The position numbers and the translations under genes are program-made. 64,000 nt of DNA, taken from NCBI GenBank assembly GCA_038030265.1, contig CM075937.1:21080001-21144000 (forward strand), read 5' to 3'. Within the stretch, counting starts at the first letter, position 1. Each line of letters begins with the position of its first letter. This document shows, piece by piece, positions 1 through 13,411 of this stretch. The stretch is from Corythucha ciliata (Eukaryota > Arthropoda > Insecta > Hemiptera > Tingidae). The notes beneath the pieces were generated by a model. The model was not told the DNA's origin, did not search any database, and saw only the letters and a program-made list of their open reading frames with translations.

Positions 1-899
1 TTGGGGCATCTTCCTTGGACTGTGGGTCATTCGATTGCTTGGCCGCTGCATGCGTCCGGTCAAAAATGGCGGATAAAAAGGCTCGTCAGATTAGAAGGTC
101 CGTCTCAATTTCCAGATTCTAGACGTTGAGAAACATGTTCATATACGCGATCTTGTCAAATTCACACAATCGACGCAGATTTTGTACCCAGATGCGGTTC
201 ATGTGAGATCCTTGACCAACGCAGCGCCTGTTGCATCCACAATTGATCAATTCTGTCGGTTTCGCATAACGCGCCAGTTAATACCATGCCTTCGCACGAC
301 CGAGGAAAGTTAGGGGTGCCATAGTAACCATCAGATGTCCTACTTTTTCCTACTTGATTTTTCAGGTGTCCGAGATGTCAAAATTGTCCTCTACTTTGTC
401 CTACACTTCGGCCTCCACTTGTTATTTCTGGTGGGCCCACCCGCCCAAAATCATTCAGACAAAGCTCCAGGGGCGTACCTATAAATCCTTCCGAAGGGGG
501 CGATTCCGGCAGTCCGCGGCCTTTTAAGGACTGGCGGGGTTGGGTATTGTAATAAATACCCTTCGTATTGCTGGGATTTCATAAAAACGTGGCTAAAAAA
601 CGGCCTCCCTGAGGGGGCGATCCACCTATCGCACCCCGTCTGGGTACGCCACTGCATCCGGCCTGGTGAGTTTGGTCTTCTCCCTGACTCGATTCCGCCT
701 GATCAGGTCGAGCGCTAGCCAGTCAACTTGGGGAACAACAACAACAAGAACACAGCGATTTCACCCGCTGGATTATACTTTCACATACTCAAACTCTGAC
801 ATTCACCCAAAAACTCTGAAGAATTGACTGAAAAACCGGACAATGTGGCTCAAAGTCTGATTCAAAAACAATCATACGCATTATAGACACTTTAAAAAA
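1..899. other. Gene-free sequence
   Basis: No coding region is supported here; frames are short and show no recognisable family motifs. The stretch includes a doubled short phrase (a tgtcctact-type motif near 335-405) and two related GGGGGCGAT phrases near 497 and 614, which look like decayed transposon ends. No tRNA or rRNA is seen. Confidence 0.5.
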
Positions 900-1215
900 A
901 CCCAAATTTTGTCATTTTTCCCTTTACAAACGCTTGTTTTACGGATTTTCCCTATTTCCAAAACAAATTTTTGGAGAATCTTCTCGATCAAACACCATTT
1001 TTGTGGCGTTTGCTCCTTCAAAACCACCATTTTGTGGGTTTTGCTTTTTCAAGAACAATATTTAGTGGGTTTCGCTCTTTTAAAACCCAATTTTCAGGAC
1101 TTTCGCTCTTTCAAAACTGTCTCACAGAACTTGGCTCTTTTAAAAGTGAATTTTGGGGATTTTCACCTGTTCGAAAACAAATTTTCGTGGCTTCAGTGGC
1201 TCATCTCTGAATTTT
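900..1215. repeat. Degenerate ~30-bp minisatellite, family A
   Basis: Imperfect tandem copies of a roughly 30-bp unit built around GCTCTTTTAAAACCAAATTT. The same family recurs at 8,090-8,860 and, reversed, around 50,880-51,400. The ~100-residue open frames across this block are by-products of the repeat, not genes. Copies are too diverged to give an exact consensus by eye. Confidence 0.6.
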
Positions 1216-1800
1216 GAATTAAAGCTTTTTTTTTATTACCTTTTCAGCAATGTATTAGCACTTTTTCTTACTTTGAGCAGCAAGTAATAGAGTTTTTCGT
1301 TAATTTAAGCCTCGCTAATTAGTGATTTTTGTCAATAATGGCCGCAAATGAGCGATGTATGAACTTATTTGCCATGCATTAACAATTTTTTTCAACTTTT
1401 AGCTAAAGGCTAGCGCTTTTTCTCAGTTTTAGGCCCGAAGTTGTCTTCAGAAGCCAAGGATTTGTGAATTTTAGACGCGAGTCAACGTTCTTACTCACGT
1501 GCTTTGTTAGTCTGAATAATAGTTTTTCCCAATTTCAGCGTGAATTAGCCGATTTTTTTCATTTGTATCCGTGAATTAACGTTTTTTCTAGGCTTTATCC
1601 ACAATTTATCGGATTTTTCACAATTTCAGCGGCGAATTAATTAGGGATTCTTATACGTTGAGTCCACGATATAGGATTGTTTCAAGTTTAGCCGCTAAGT
1701 AGCGCTTTTGGTCAATTTAATTATTGAATTAGCTATTTTTTCAATTTTTGCCGATTAGCGCAATTTCAGAAGCGAATTCGTCATTTTTTTCCAATTTTAA
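1216..1800. repeat. Degenerate ~30-bp minisatellite, family B
   Basis: Successive units of about 30 bp follow the pattern TTTTTCTCAATTTTAGC, then a CGAATTAGCG-like core. The family reappears at 26,620-27,160 in this orientation and at about 24,040-24,330, 50,200-52,100 and 54,100-54,560 in reverse complement. No coding content is seen. Confidence 0.6.
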
Positions 1801-2339
1801 TTCCTTTCTGGGTTGGATGGATTGAAAATCATCGAAAGGGGCCATTATCGCTGTCCAAACGCATGTCAAAAACTCATTTTCATGTTCCTACATACATAAA
1901 CGCGAATCCTTAAAATCCCAATTCCATCTTCAATCTTTTCGGGGCCCCTCGTGAGCGGGGCGACCCGGCCCAGAAAAAATGAATCAGAAAAATCACGAAC
2001 TCACTTCCAAAATTCAGATAAATCGCTAATTCACTGCTAATTTACTGAAAAAATTGAGAAAAAGCTCTAAGTGTTGAAAAATCGCGCATTGTAGGCTGGG
2101 TGATCTAAACAGTGAGTTACTTTGCATTAATCATTAATTGGAGATTTGGGACTCCAAGAAGTTCACTTGTGCCGGAAAATAATATTTCTGCACAAAGTTT
2201 TCAAATTTTTGCTTACTTCTCCCAGCAAAATCACCAAGTTTCCTAAATATCAAGCTCCTAGGGCCCAATTTCAAATGTATCACTGGAATTATCAGTTTTC
2301 AGGCCAATTGGAACTTTCTAAGGAAAAATTAATAGTACC
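1801..2339. other. Spacer with a short reversed family-B patch
   Basis: Mostly unremarkable AT-rich sequence. About 1,975-2,085 contains reverse-complement copies of the family-B unit (GCTAATTCACTGCTAATT and similar). No gene is seen. Confidence 0.45.
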
Positions 2340-3180
2340 TAACGTAGGAGGGAATTGATAGAAATCAACAGGTAGAAATTAACAGTTTCTAGGGTGAAAT
2401 CGTAGTTTCCAGGATGAAATTTACAGTTAATAGGACGAACGAAAATGATAGTTTATAGGACAAAATTGACAGTTCATGTAGGACGAAATTGACAGTCTCC
2501 AGGACGGGATTGATAGTTTGAATGAGAAAATTGGCATTTTTTGTGGGACCAAATTGAAAGATTCTCGAACGAAATAGACAGTTTCCGGGACTGATAGTGT
2601 CCAAGACGCAAGTTTTGAACGAGAACATTGACATTTCTAGGATGAAATTGACAGTTATATGCTTGAAATTTACAGTATTGCGAGGACAAAATTGACAGCT
2701 TCTAGGACGGCATTCATTCTATGGGACAGAATTTACAGCTTCAAGGACATAATTGACAGTAAGGACAAAATTCACAGTAGTTCACAGTTTATAGAACAAC
2801 ATTAAAAGTTTGTGGAATAAATAATGAACAGTTCCCAGGACGAAAATTGCAGTTTATTGGACAAAATTGAAAGTTTATGGGACAAAATTGGCAGTCTCAT
2901 GACCGAAATTGACAGTTTCTCTATTACTCGACGGTTTCCACGTTGAAAAGGGGAACCCCACCATGGTTTGAGCCCGAGTCGTCTGATACTAGTCCCTCGC
3001 TTTGGAATCTTTTGTTATATGCATAGATGGAAATTGACAGTTTCCAAGTCAAAACTGTCAAATCCTGGGGCGAAATTGATAGTTTAGTAAGACGAAATTG
3101 ACAGTTTAAAGAACGAAATTGTCTGTTTCAAGGACGAAATTGACAGTTCCTAGAACGAAATTAACATTTTTCGAGAGAGG
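2340..3180. repeat. Degenerate ~24-bp minisatellite, family C
   Basis: Dozens of imperfect tandem copies of a unit close to GGACGAAATTGACAGTTTC, with a period of roughly 20-28 bp. About 2,940-3,020 is a non-repetitive interruption. Short open frames on both strands here simply read through the repeat. Confidence 0.7.
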
Positions 3181-6100
3181 GGCTTGGAAAATCAATAGTT
3201 CTGAACCCGAATCATCAAGCTCGAACATTCAGTTTGGTGATAGGTCACGAATCATTAGTTCAGCCATTTTCATGGCAAGCCATTTTTTTGGAGTGCTAGT
3301 GGTTCATTTTTAGCAATTTCAAGGTCACATGTTCGTTAGTTTTCAAGCTTTCTAAAGACGCGAATCTGTCAGTTCAGTCATTTTGTAGGGTGGGAAGCGT
3401 CAGTATACGGCCGGCAGCCACTTCAACGGCGTGAATATGATATTCTATGGTCATTTTTTGGGCTCATTTCAGTCGCAGTTTAGCTACTTTCAAGGGGCGA
3501 ATCGCTTTCCAAATGGCGCGAATGACCAGTTTGATCTCTTATTTAGAGCGAAACACTTAAAGATTGAAATTTTTAGGGACTTTGGTTATTGTAAGGCATG
3601 AACTTTTCAGTTTGACCATTTTCAATGGTGTGTGGAATGGTCTATTTGGCCATTTTTAGAGCGCTAATGCACGGTTATAGTCAGTTCAAACATTTTTGTG
3701 GCGTGAATCGACATGTCTGAGGGTGGAATCAGTAGGGACACTGTATGCCTTTGAATATCGAATACATTGCCCGATCTCTTCAACTTCGTTTGATCAAATT
3801 CAACCGATTTTTCTTTTTCTGCCCCTTCAGCGTAATATAAACGGCATTCATATTTGTCCTACTAACCCCCCCCCCCCACAACCTATATCTGCCAAAAAGG
3901 GAAGGATGCATACAAATGTTTCTCTTTATGCGGACGAATTGTTTGGATCTAACGGCAGACAAACACAATCTCCAGGGTAAACAGGAAAGGCGAGCTAATA
4001 TCCGCTCATGGGTTATCTGCTGGAGATCCTGTCAAAGCACCCTCCCCTCACTACCCTTTCCCAAACCTTTATCGTGGCATAAGCCCGAGCTCATAACACT
4101 CTCTGTGCTCCCTACGCGGGTGAATAAGTTGAGTTGATTAAATTTCGTTTCTAAGGGAGCTTATCTCTTGGGGCTTCCTTTCCATGTTGAGTGTAAAAGC
4201 TCCGTGGTAAAAGTTCAAAGTTTCGTATGACATTGAGTGTTCTGGTTCCAGTCTACTTCTTATCAGCATCATTTTAAATATTATATTGGAAAAAATGAAC
4301 CAAACTACGATCAAACAAGAAGAAAACTCTCCCTCCACCAGAAGGACGTAATAAACTTTTTTTTTTCTTTTTTTTCAGAAGAAAAAGTTATTGTGTCTGA
4401 GATAACGAGGATTTTCAAATGAAGTCCCTATTGTTTCTCCCCTTCTCTCCTCCATTCCACCAACAACAAAGAACAGAATGCACTGAATTCATTTCAAAGA
4501 GAAAAACGAGCCTTTGTATATACATAGATATAAATAAAAGCGAAATTAAAGGTTAGTCCCTTCGCCATCCCCCTCACAGTTCTAAAAGGCTCGTAGAACT
4601 TTTGGTTGTAAACTTGAAAATTCGAAAGCAATATCCTGCCCCTTTGACGAGTGGCGAATTCCTCCTATTCAATCCCCATTCCCATCCCACTTTTGTCCTA
4701 TCCGGTAACTTTCAGCCTTTTTGGCAACTTCTTTGGGGAATTGTTGAAAAAAAGTTTCCTTAGAACCAATCAGAGCTGGAAAAAAAGTCTGTCATCACTT
4801 AATTAACGTTTTTTCAATGTTTTGATTAGTGCAATTTTCAATCCCGTCCCCTCATTCGTTTTTATGCTTTGTGGCTTGGATAAATCAATAAAGTTAGTGC
4901 ACATAAAACTATTTTAAACGCATGATTTAAAGCATGGATACAGGGGTGTGGAGTTTGGGTGAAGTTACTTCTCTCTCTTTTTTTTTTTTTTTTGTTTTTT
5001 TATTCAGCGGTGGAGTTAAAATAGCAACGTGTTGTGGGGGGGGGGGGTGTAATTTCATTTATCAGTGGCAAACAAGCGAAAGAAAAGTACTTCTTTCTTC
5101 CCTTTACTCTGCTCCACGTCTCAGTTGGTTTTCCGTAGCAATTACTTGGAAAAACTAGAATTTGACCTAGAGGTTTAATGACCGTATACTTTTTCTGTGC
5201 AACGTCCCGCGAGAATAACACTCCACCCCTCATGCCCAGTCCCACTCCTACAATCCAACATCGTTCCATTATGTTCGCTCGTAAAACTTCCAATGAACAA
5301 AAGTTGTATTTTTATATAAATTGAAATGCAACTCTACTATTCCATTCAGAGGTAACAATAAAGCGATACACGGATTTATGTATATTTCGAACTATACAGG
5401 TGGAACAGTCGCACCCTGTCCCTCCCCCCTCTTACTAACACGACTTCAACCATCTGCAGTCTCTTCGGGGACCCAGCTCCCAGGAAGTTCAAGCCAAGAT
5501 TTTACTATTTATTGTAGCCACTTTGACACCTTATTTCTATGGTGTTGGTGGTGCGAAAGGGATGACGGGTCGCCCTTTGTGTTGGTATGCGCGCGGTACG
5601 GAAGATTCCGTGTCTCCGAGGTATATGAAAGGCAAAGTGGGAAGGTTTGAATTTATTATAATCTATATGAGAACATTTTAAGGTAATTAGAATTCCCTTT
5701 GAGTACTAAAGCTAGTGAGCTAGCAACTACTGGAATATAACTATGAAGAGACGTTCAGGAGTTTAGTGGAAAGGGGAGGGTAGCCCACTTAGGATTAAAA
5801 CCTGCAAAACGCTTACCGGCTATGTAGTGTAATGTGAACGAATGGCTTTAATCCGACCTTTTCCCCCTTTATATAGAGATTTACCTCTTGCCTTGTTTTT
5901 CACATTGACTGAATTTTTTTAGTTAAAATTTAAACAAAATTAGGTAATTATCAAACCGATAAGATCTGCAATGTCACTCTTTTGAAATCTTACCAATAAC
6001 ATTATTTAAATGACACACTCCCAAGCGTGAATCTGTCGAGGGGCCTGTAAAAATGTACGAGATAAAAAGTGACTTTGATGATCTCCCTCGCCTTTAATTA

Positions 6101-8089
6101 CAGTTGAAATGCCTAAGAGACTTGTTAAGAGTATGTATGAGAGGGAAGAGGAGAGGGATCTAGCCGAGAATAAACCAGCAAAGCTCAATTAAGCTAGTTA
6201 CCGGTTAACTTTTAATTAATAGCGACCAAGAAACTTTCTGGCCCTGTTTTAATTGGGTATAGGACTATTCTGTGAGGAGTTTGGTGGGGGGGGGGCAGGC
6301 GGAAATAGGTTGATATAATGGTTGGAAAGGGTTAAAAATGTAACATCATCTTCAATATTGCCACAGGACAGGGATGAATCCTCCCCATTGCCTTACTTTG
6401 TGCCTTTTCTCAACCAACAAGGGCAAGGGTAAGTTGAAAATTAGCGAGAATACCTTCAATTTAATCATAAAATAGACAATAATTTAAGGTGAAAACTTTT
6501 GGATTTGCCTTCGAGTTCATTCTTTTGATCGCCGAAGAGTAATTTATTGTTTCCTGCAATAGGCTTCAGACAATTCAGGCTTTCGAAGAATTTTACTGTG
6601 CGCTACATTATGCCAATTGATTTGGAAAATAACAAATTACCCTATGGACGCACTAGCCGGTGAGTTCATGGGCATTTATCTCCATAAACTAACAATTCCA
6701 TCCAGAACCGCAAACCTGGATGACTATATGGCCGCAGAAACTGAGATTCGGCCACAGCAAATACCCGATATTCCTATCTCTAACGCCCTCAGAAGACATA
6801 ATTCTGGTCAAAAAATTGAAGAAACAAGCTTAATGGCCATTCCACCGCAGAGCAAGCAGTTGCGGATCTACAGACTGCTGTCATATGCGGGGGGGGGGAT
6901 CCTTATGTACTACTTCACAAGAAACCGCGCCTTAGAAAGAGGTGGGGAAGTTTCAAACATGAATCATGAATATGCGGGGGAGGGTCTTTGCATTGGAGGG
7001 GGAGGGAGTTCTGAACCTTTTGGGCACAGAGTAGGTACACCGTTTATATTGGACCATCACAGCGAAAGAACGTCTCCATTGCCAAAATTATGGCAATTCA
7101 AAGAAGGCATCATAAGGTGGCCTCACACGGAAACTTCAGGGTTTCTGGTCGGGGACTCAAGGATCCACCTCCAAGGAGGTTCCTCGTCGAGAATAAAGGA
7201 TAGTGGGAAGAAAAATGAAAAAACTCGCAATTGGGCGAAAATCGTATTTATTACTTAGCCCAAAAAAAAGAGTGGAGGGAAAAAGCCTTTGCGGCATAAA
7301 AAACAATCGAGTACACGATACATGGATTAATTGAGTATTGAAATATCATTGCTATTATGAACGTATAAATCTATGAATTAAGGGGTAAAGCACATCAATC
7401 ACAGTTTGTTTCGTACAGATTATACTATTGAATGCCGTGCTAGCAAAAGACGCATGGAGATCCACTAGTGGATGACTTCCGCTTGCGTATTGCTTGTTGT
7501 TTTTAATAGCGTATTGCGTGGTGCTGCGATTGCGTTTGTATTTAGATAACTAGTGCACTTGGGCACATCTGTAACGTTAACGAATGCGAGCCGGTGCACT
7601 TGGCCACATTTGATTGTCATGAGAGCTCATAATTTTGTTTTTTCGACGGCCTCTCAACCCTCAAGTGCAGATCACTTCATGAGGTGACGAGCGTCCGTGA
7701 CTCTCAAATGGACATTAATTTTAACTGTCCCCAGCAGTCCGTTCCTAATGGCACGATCCGCCGACTGTAGGTGTGAATATGCAGCCATTCTCTTGGGGGT
7801 TGCCTTTCGTATTATCGTATTTACGCCAGGGGCGGTTTTATGCCACCGTGACGTGGGTGGCGGTAAAATGGGTTCTCACCCTCCCCTCACCTCGCAATTA
7901 TCCGATTCGCCTAATTTCTTATACAAAAAGATTGCCTGAGAGCCCACTGTCTCTGTTTTCCAAAAACCGGATTTTGTATTGCAGTGCCTGATATCTGCTC
8001 AAGACTTTGGGTGAATTTAGTGTTAGCGATTTTTGGGATTACTGCCGCAGAATCCAGAAAATTCTACCTAAAAACCTTTAGCTCAATAT
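3181..8089. other. Long gene-free stretch
   Basis: 3,181-3,720 keeps a weak repeat texture (GCGTGAATC / AGTTTGACCATTTT phrases). The rest is mixed unique-looking sequence with a 12-base C-run at 3,866-3,877, a 12-base G-run at 5,036-5,047 and several T- and A-runs. The longest open frame (213 codons, 6,617-7,258) shows no family motif and is not called as a gene. No RNA gene is seen. Confidence 0.5.
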
Positions 8090-8860
8090 CTCATACAATC
8101 TGATCCGAAACAAATCCTGCTCGTTGGCTCTTTCTAAAACCAAATATATCGCAATTGAGTCTATTTTGAACCAAAGTTTCAACCTCTCAAAACCATACGC
8201 ACTTAGCTCGTTCAAATCCAAATTTTAGGGATTTTTGATCTCTCAAGAACAAACTTCCGTTGGTTTGGCTCTTTTCCAAATTTAAACGATCCCCGATTTA
8301 TGAAAAACCGAATTTCATGGCTATTCCTTCCTTCCTATAATCCTTCCTATAATTTTTGGTTGATACAAAGAACTGATTAAGCTCGTTTAAAAAACCAATT
8401 TCGAGACTTTGGCCTTTTTCAGATGACAATACCGCCGGAAATTCGCTCTTCCTCATTCATAATGCAATTTCGTGTACTTTGCTTCTTCAAAACAGAATTT
8501 ATGCTATTTCAGCCGCAATTTCGCGTATTTTTCCTCTTTAAAAACAAAATATCGTGGCTTCAGCTCTTTTTAAAATGGGTTTCGCAGCTAATTTATCTTT
8601 TCAAAAAACCTTCATGGATTTGGGTAACTCGTGAAGCTATATTTTTTTATTTTGGCTATTTAAAAGGCCTGTTAACACGGATTTCCAAACGGAAAACCTC
8701 CGCATTCGTCTTCTTCAAACCCAAATGCCAGGTAATTTGGCTCTTTCAAATCCAAATTCCCCGGGATATGCTCTCTCAAAAGCAAAATTTCATGGGTTTG
8801 GCTCTTTCAAACCCAAATTTCTTGGATTTGACTCCTTTGAACCCAAACTTTGGTAGTACC
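8090..8860. repeat. Degenerate ~30-bp minisatellite, family A (second block)
   Basis: Units resemble GGCTCTTTCAAACCCAAATT, spaced about 30 bp, and become cleaner towards 8,730-8,850. The 179-codon open frame at 8,423-8,962 is made of these units and is not a gene. Confidence 0.65.
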
Positions 8861-8892
8861 AAAAATCTATACATACATTATTTAGTACCTGT

Positions 8893-8920
8893 ATTTTTTA
8901 GTACTTTGGTACTAAAAAAT
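8893..8920. repeat. 12-bp perfect hairpin
   Basis: ATTTTTTAGTAC and its reverse complement flank a 4-base loop (TTTG). It sits at the edge of the minisatellite block next to further TAGTAC phrases. No function is assigned; it may be the remains of a small inverted-repeat element. Confidence 0.5.
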
Positions 8921-8960
8921 AATTTTGTAATTATTTTCCAACTACATAGTTCTAGGACCT

Positions 8961-9567
8961 AGATATGTAATTTGCTCCGTCTCACATTTGTATCTCTTCA
9001 ATTTCCCTTATTTTTTATATTCCCCCGGCAGAGGGAGCTGTGCTGAGGCTGTAGCTGTGCAGAGGGGAGTGACGATCGCCCTTATCACCACCCCTGCTCT
9101 ACGCCAGAAGCTTTCACCTCAGCTGGACAGGAATTATTCTTGGAGATGTTCCCTGTCGGATTCAGGATGTATGTGAAAGATATTACTGAAATAAGTGAGC
9201 TCCTACGGCTACAACTTTATGCATACGTTAAATGCTGGTATAATCTTCAATTTATCGCTCTGTTTTATGCTGCTGCATCTACCTTAGCTTTGATTGGCTC
9301 AATTCCTGATTGGGCACGCATTACCACACAATCGGAGTCGATATCACGGCTTCTATTATACTTCTCAAGGCAGCATTCTGGACAAGTTCAAGCTTCTCAC
9401 GGGTAGTCACTGACTCCCCATACATCAACCACCTCAAGCAACCATGCATCAACGCTGGTCTCACGTGTAAAGGTGTACGTCATCTCAGTCCGTAAGTCAA
9501 CTCAGGACCGATCCCTGTGGGCCACCCTCTCTCGTTTGTCTGTTACCAGGCACAGTCTGACCATACC
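8961..9567. other. Gene-free spacer
   Basis: No supported gene or RNA. It directly precedes a small reverse-transcriptase fragment on the minus strand and could contain unrecognisable remnants of the same element. Confidence 0.4.
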
Positions 9568-9919
9568 TCACATAATGTCACGCTGCGAGTCCAATGACTC
9601 ACGGCCCCGGCGAAAGCCTGCCTGGACTGGTAAAAGAAACCCCCTCGTCTTAACAAACCACGCCAGTCGCCTCACAGCTCCATACGTCCCTTCGCAGCAG
9701 TTTAAAACCCTTCTTGTGGATCGGAATAATTTCGGCTTTATTCCACTCATCAGCAGTAGTCCCGTAGACCCAGAATATCATTTTAAAAAAGGCGCCAAAT
9801 CGTGTTTTTCGCTGCTTAAAAGTTGTAACATTATGTTTGTAGCTAAGAAGCCGCCGAACTATATCGTTTTTATACCTACCAGAGCCGTGAAATCTTCTTT
9901 CATGTGACCGAGAAGCCAT
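9568..9919 (-). pseudogene. LINE reverse-transcriptase scrap
   Basis: On the minus strand one frame reads ADEWNKAEIIPIHKKG. This is the finger motif (W..A.I.PI.KKG) of non-LTR retrotransposon reverse transcriptases. Another frame a little further on reads LLPVQAGFRRGRESLD, the next conserved RT motif (QAGFR.GR). The two lie in different frames, so at least one frameshift separates them. No catalytic palm, endonuclease or RNase H is found nearby, so this is a short decayed fragment. The clade cannot be fixed from so little; Jockey/CR1/RTE-type elements all carry these motifs. Confidence 0.6.
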
Positions 9920-12900
9920 GCACGAAATCCGGCATAACCGAAACCGACAACATTTCGAAACAGCGGTTTTTGGCCAATTTTATGGTTGCATGTGGACTCT
10001 CAGAATATGTTTTTGTAGACATGCGGAGTTAATTATAAGTTGGAGGCACACTGTATAATATGCATACAGTAGTCGGCGAAAAGCGGTCCATCAGCTCCGA
10101 ACTCTGATGATGAGACCAGGACCGATTAGCTCTTGTAGTTGAAGGGCTGAGGTCGTAACGGGAACTGTTCTGTTCTCCTATGCTTATCCCACGATTATCT
10201 GATAGGTCTAATGCCCAAAATCGCTTCCGTTTTTCCATGAAATTGTCGTGAACACTGTAGTTCAGCCAGTGAGTGACCAAAGGCGACGAAGGTGATTTTG
10301 GGAGCTTCAGTTCATATAATTATTAGCTAAATCACATTGGGGTCAAATATAGCATTTGTAGTCCCCGATTGCAGACGAAATTGATTTATTCAAGCGGAGA
10401 TTGCAAATAGAAATATCAATGAATTTTTAAACCCCGAATAATTAATTGTTTTTTACCACGTGTATGGGCGATGATGAATGAAACCAATGTGAGACACCAC
10501 CAACCTTACACTCCGCGGCTTTAATTCACCATTTAGTTCTATTTTTATACTTAGTTCTCAGATAAATATTATAAATCTAACTTGTAACAACCGTAGAGTA
10601 ATTATAATTATGTTTATTTGTACTCCAGGGTATAACAACCTCTATCATCCGACTCGTGATGCCTTCAATCCCCCTACCCTCACCATAACAGCTCGATAGG
10701 TTTTTTCAGATTATGAAAAACTGCGCTTCTGCGATTAGTAACGTTGCGGAAACGCTTGTGGGAGGAAACGACGCGATGGTCGATCTCTCTAGGGAATAAT
10801 AAAAAGTAAGAAACGCTCGACGTGGTTCAACTTGAGAAATCGACGATATTACTTGAAGAAAAGTCGAGGGAAATCCCCCCTTCTTTTTTGAAATAAGAAG
10901 GATGAAGAGTTGGCGAAGGATCAGTGTGGGGTGGGGAGGAGGGCATAGAATCCTCACAAAATGGATGAATTTCATTTAGAGAGATCATTGATATTCCATC
11001 CCTCCGCATGATTTCTATGATTCTATAAATAATGCATGAAAGGATTTTGTTTTTCTTTTCACGCCACCACCAACATAACGGGAATGATGAACGATGGTGG
11101 CAAAAATCATCGTCTTGAGACTTGATGTATGTGTGTATCAAATTCATTCTGTCTATCAATCGCAAAGGATTTAATGATTGCGGATGTATGAAGTATATCA
11201 AATATCAAAGACGTGGAAACCGCCGAGAATACCTAAGAAGCCTACCTCGACAAAAAAAAAGTTTCCTCACAAAGAAAAATGTTCCTTCTCCAAGCAGTTA
11301 AAAATTAAACGAAAGAAAAATGTCTAAAAGTAGACAGAGATTTAGAGAAACTCTGTCAGTTTTCCGCTACCGTACATTACGAAGAAAAACGAACTTTTCT
11401 TGGAAATAAACACAAAGAAAGGAACAATTGTGGAAGGGTAAGAGGAACAGGAAAGAATCACGGAACGAGTACTCAGCAAGTCACAAACTCCCCAGCATTT
11501 CAACTTCGAAAAACCAGGGTAGAAAAAAAAATCAAGGCCCGCATTTTCCGAACTTTATTACCCCCCCCCCTCCTTGTTTCCACGTTTCTCCAGCCACAAA
11601 CCAGCGGTGGTGGCGTGGAAGCTATCGGGCCAATTAGTGCTAACAGATTAATTAATCCATCCGATGGAGCGAAACCTTAGAAGCGTTCCTCTATTAGTTC
11701 GGTTGTTTATTTTCTCTGAAAATCAACTGATCATCGTTTGTAATTTGATCAGGTTCATAATGACCTTCATGCTTCGAAAGCGCGAGTGAGAAAAGAAAGG
11801 AAACACTGAAAACTGAGCTTTTCAAAAGGGCTTCCACCGGCGTCCTATTAAAGCTCTTAAAGTTTAATGATCTGTATAAAAGTTAATGAATCAAGGAAGA
11901 TAATGAAGAAGGATCAAGTGGCCAACGTCCTAGAAATAAATTTAATAAATTGCAGGCGTTGAGTAGGGGGAGGTAGCCATGCTCTTTCAACGGGCCAGGA
12001 TTAGGGGAATGGGGTGTGAATTAATAAGTAAGCAATCGTTACTGAGAAGTTAAAATTATTTCAGAAGAAAGAAACCAGGGAAATCGTAGCGTCAGTGGAC
12101 GCGGATTTCATCAAAATCTCTTACTTTCCTTCCCCTCGTGATGGCTATCCACAAGAATTTAATAACGAGTTAATAACAAGGTGATTAGACAGCGGAAGGA
12201 TAGGTGCAAAGTAAGCAAGACCTTCCTAAAACCTTCTCTCCCCTCCCAACACCACAACGCCTCACAAACTCGAATTAATTTCAATATCATTCTTCTCAAT
12301 TCTCTTCACCACTTCCCACCCCCTTTCAAAAACCACCGTCACCCGACAGTCAACGCTGGCACACCGCAACCAGTGCACGTTCTTTAATCATTTTCAAAGA
12401 AGCGAGGGCGAGCACTAAGAAAGCTTTGCCTTTACTGGTTTAAATCAATTTATTGGGGTTCCTTTGTTGAAAGAAAATTAGCTTCGGCTCCGGGCCCAAA
12501 ACTTGGTTGTTTCCAACCGTGTTCATGTTGTATTTGATCGATATACCTGATGATAGATAGCATCTCTCTCTCTTGAAGGCTACAACGTGTAGTATTTGCA
12601 CTGATTGACATCTATCGGGGCAATTAAATAGTGCGTGGTACTAAGTTTTTGTCCCCTCGGTATTTTAATTCTGAAAAATTTAATCAGGCAATAGAAATGA
12701 CACTTTAAGCCTGATCTGGTTGGTTATTCGTGACACTAGTCGGTCATTATAGGCCCTGAAACTAAACCTTTAAGCTTATTATCTCAGCCAATTCTCTTAA
12801 GATCTAAAAATTCGCCTCAAGTCCTTGAAATTTTCCACAAAACTGAAATATTTGCCGGAAAATTACGTGGGTTAGGGCTATCCATAAAAATCTTTATATT

Positions 12901-12966
12901 TTGTCTGGATGGTGGTGGTTTTATTTTCCGAAATCGATTATTCGGCGTGCTTTTTGTCAACTTTAC
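9920..12966. other. Gene-free stretch
   Basis: Both strands show only short frames without recognisable domains. A 10-base C-run lies at 11,561-11,570. Several AT-rich patches resemble ordinary intergenic DNA. No RNA gene or transposon end could be identified. Confidence 0.45.
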
Positions 12967-13115
12967 CCACAAATAGTGATGAGCAAGACCAGGCCGGTCT
13001 CGCAAGACTGGTCTTGGTATTGCATGCGCAAGAACAAGACCCAAGACCGAGACCGACTCACTACTCGCAAGACCAAGACCACGGTAGTATTTTGCGAGAC
13101 TACCAACATCTGTTT
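12967..13115. repeat. GARCC-rich inverted-repeat element
   Basis: Dense repetition of AAGACC / GGTCTT words. AGTGATGAGCAAGACC appears at the left and an inverted GACCGACTCACTACT segment lies on the right side of the core. This texture (a short start motif followed by imperfect GARC-type words) resembles small non-autonomous hAT-like elements found in many animals. No target duplication could be fixed, so the class is tentative. Confidence 0.4.
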
Positions 13116-13410
13116 TACCCGATAGAGATCCAAGAAAAATCGTTCCTCTGACCCTGAATCATGAAATAATTTCGTTATTCTCGCATTTTATCACTAATCT
13201 TGCTTGTTTCTTTCCGACATAACCTTTTTTGTAGAAAAGTTTGCGAACAGCATCAGCATTACAACCCCTCTCCCCACTACCAACCCACTACCAACCAAGT
13301 CATTTATCGAGATTTTTCTTTTTATATGAAAAAAGCACAAAGCCAATATGGCTACTTTTATCGTGAATATTGACATGCATTTTTCTCACTTGAAACACAC
13401 GGGCTCCAGT
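13116..13410. other. Spacer before LINE insertion
   Basis: No gene is seen. It contains a small duplicated word (ACTACCAACCC, near 13,277-13,300). It ends at the target site of the LINE. Confidence 0.4.
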
Positions 13411-13411
13411 A

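Noticed and set aside
909..1217. Two overlapping open frames rich in Phe
   Set aside because: Both read through family-A repeats.
6617..7258. 213-codon open frame
   Set aside because: No family motif, no supporting signals, includes G-run-coded glycine stretches; such lengths occur by chance in 64 kb.
8423..8962. 179-codon open frame
   Set aside because: Made of ~30-bp minisatellite units, producing repeated FKPK/FQIQ-like phrases.
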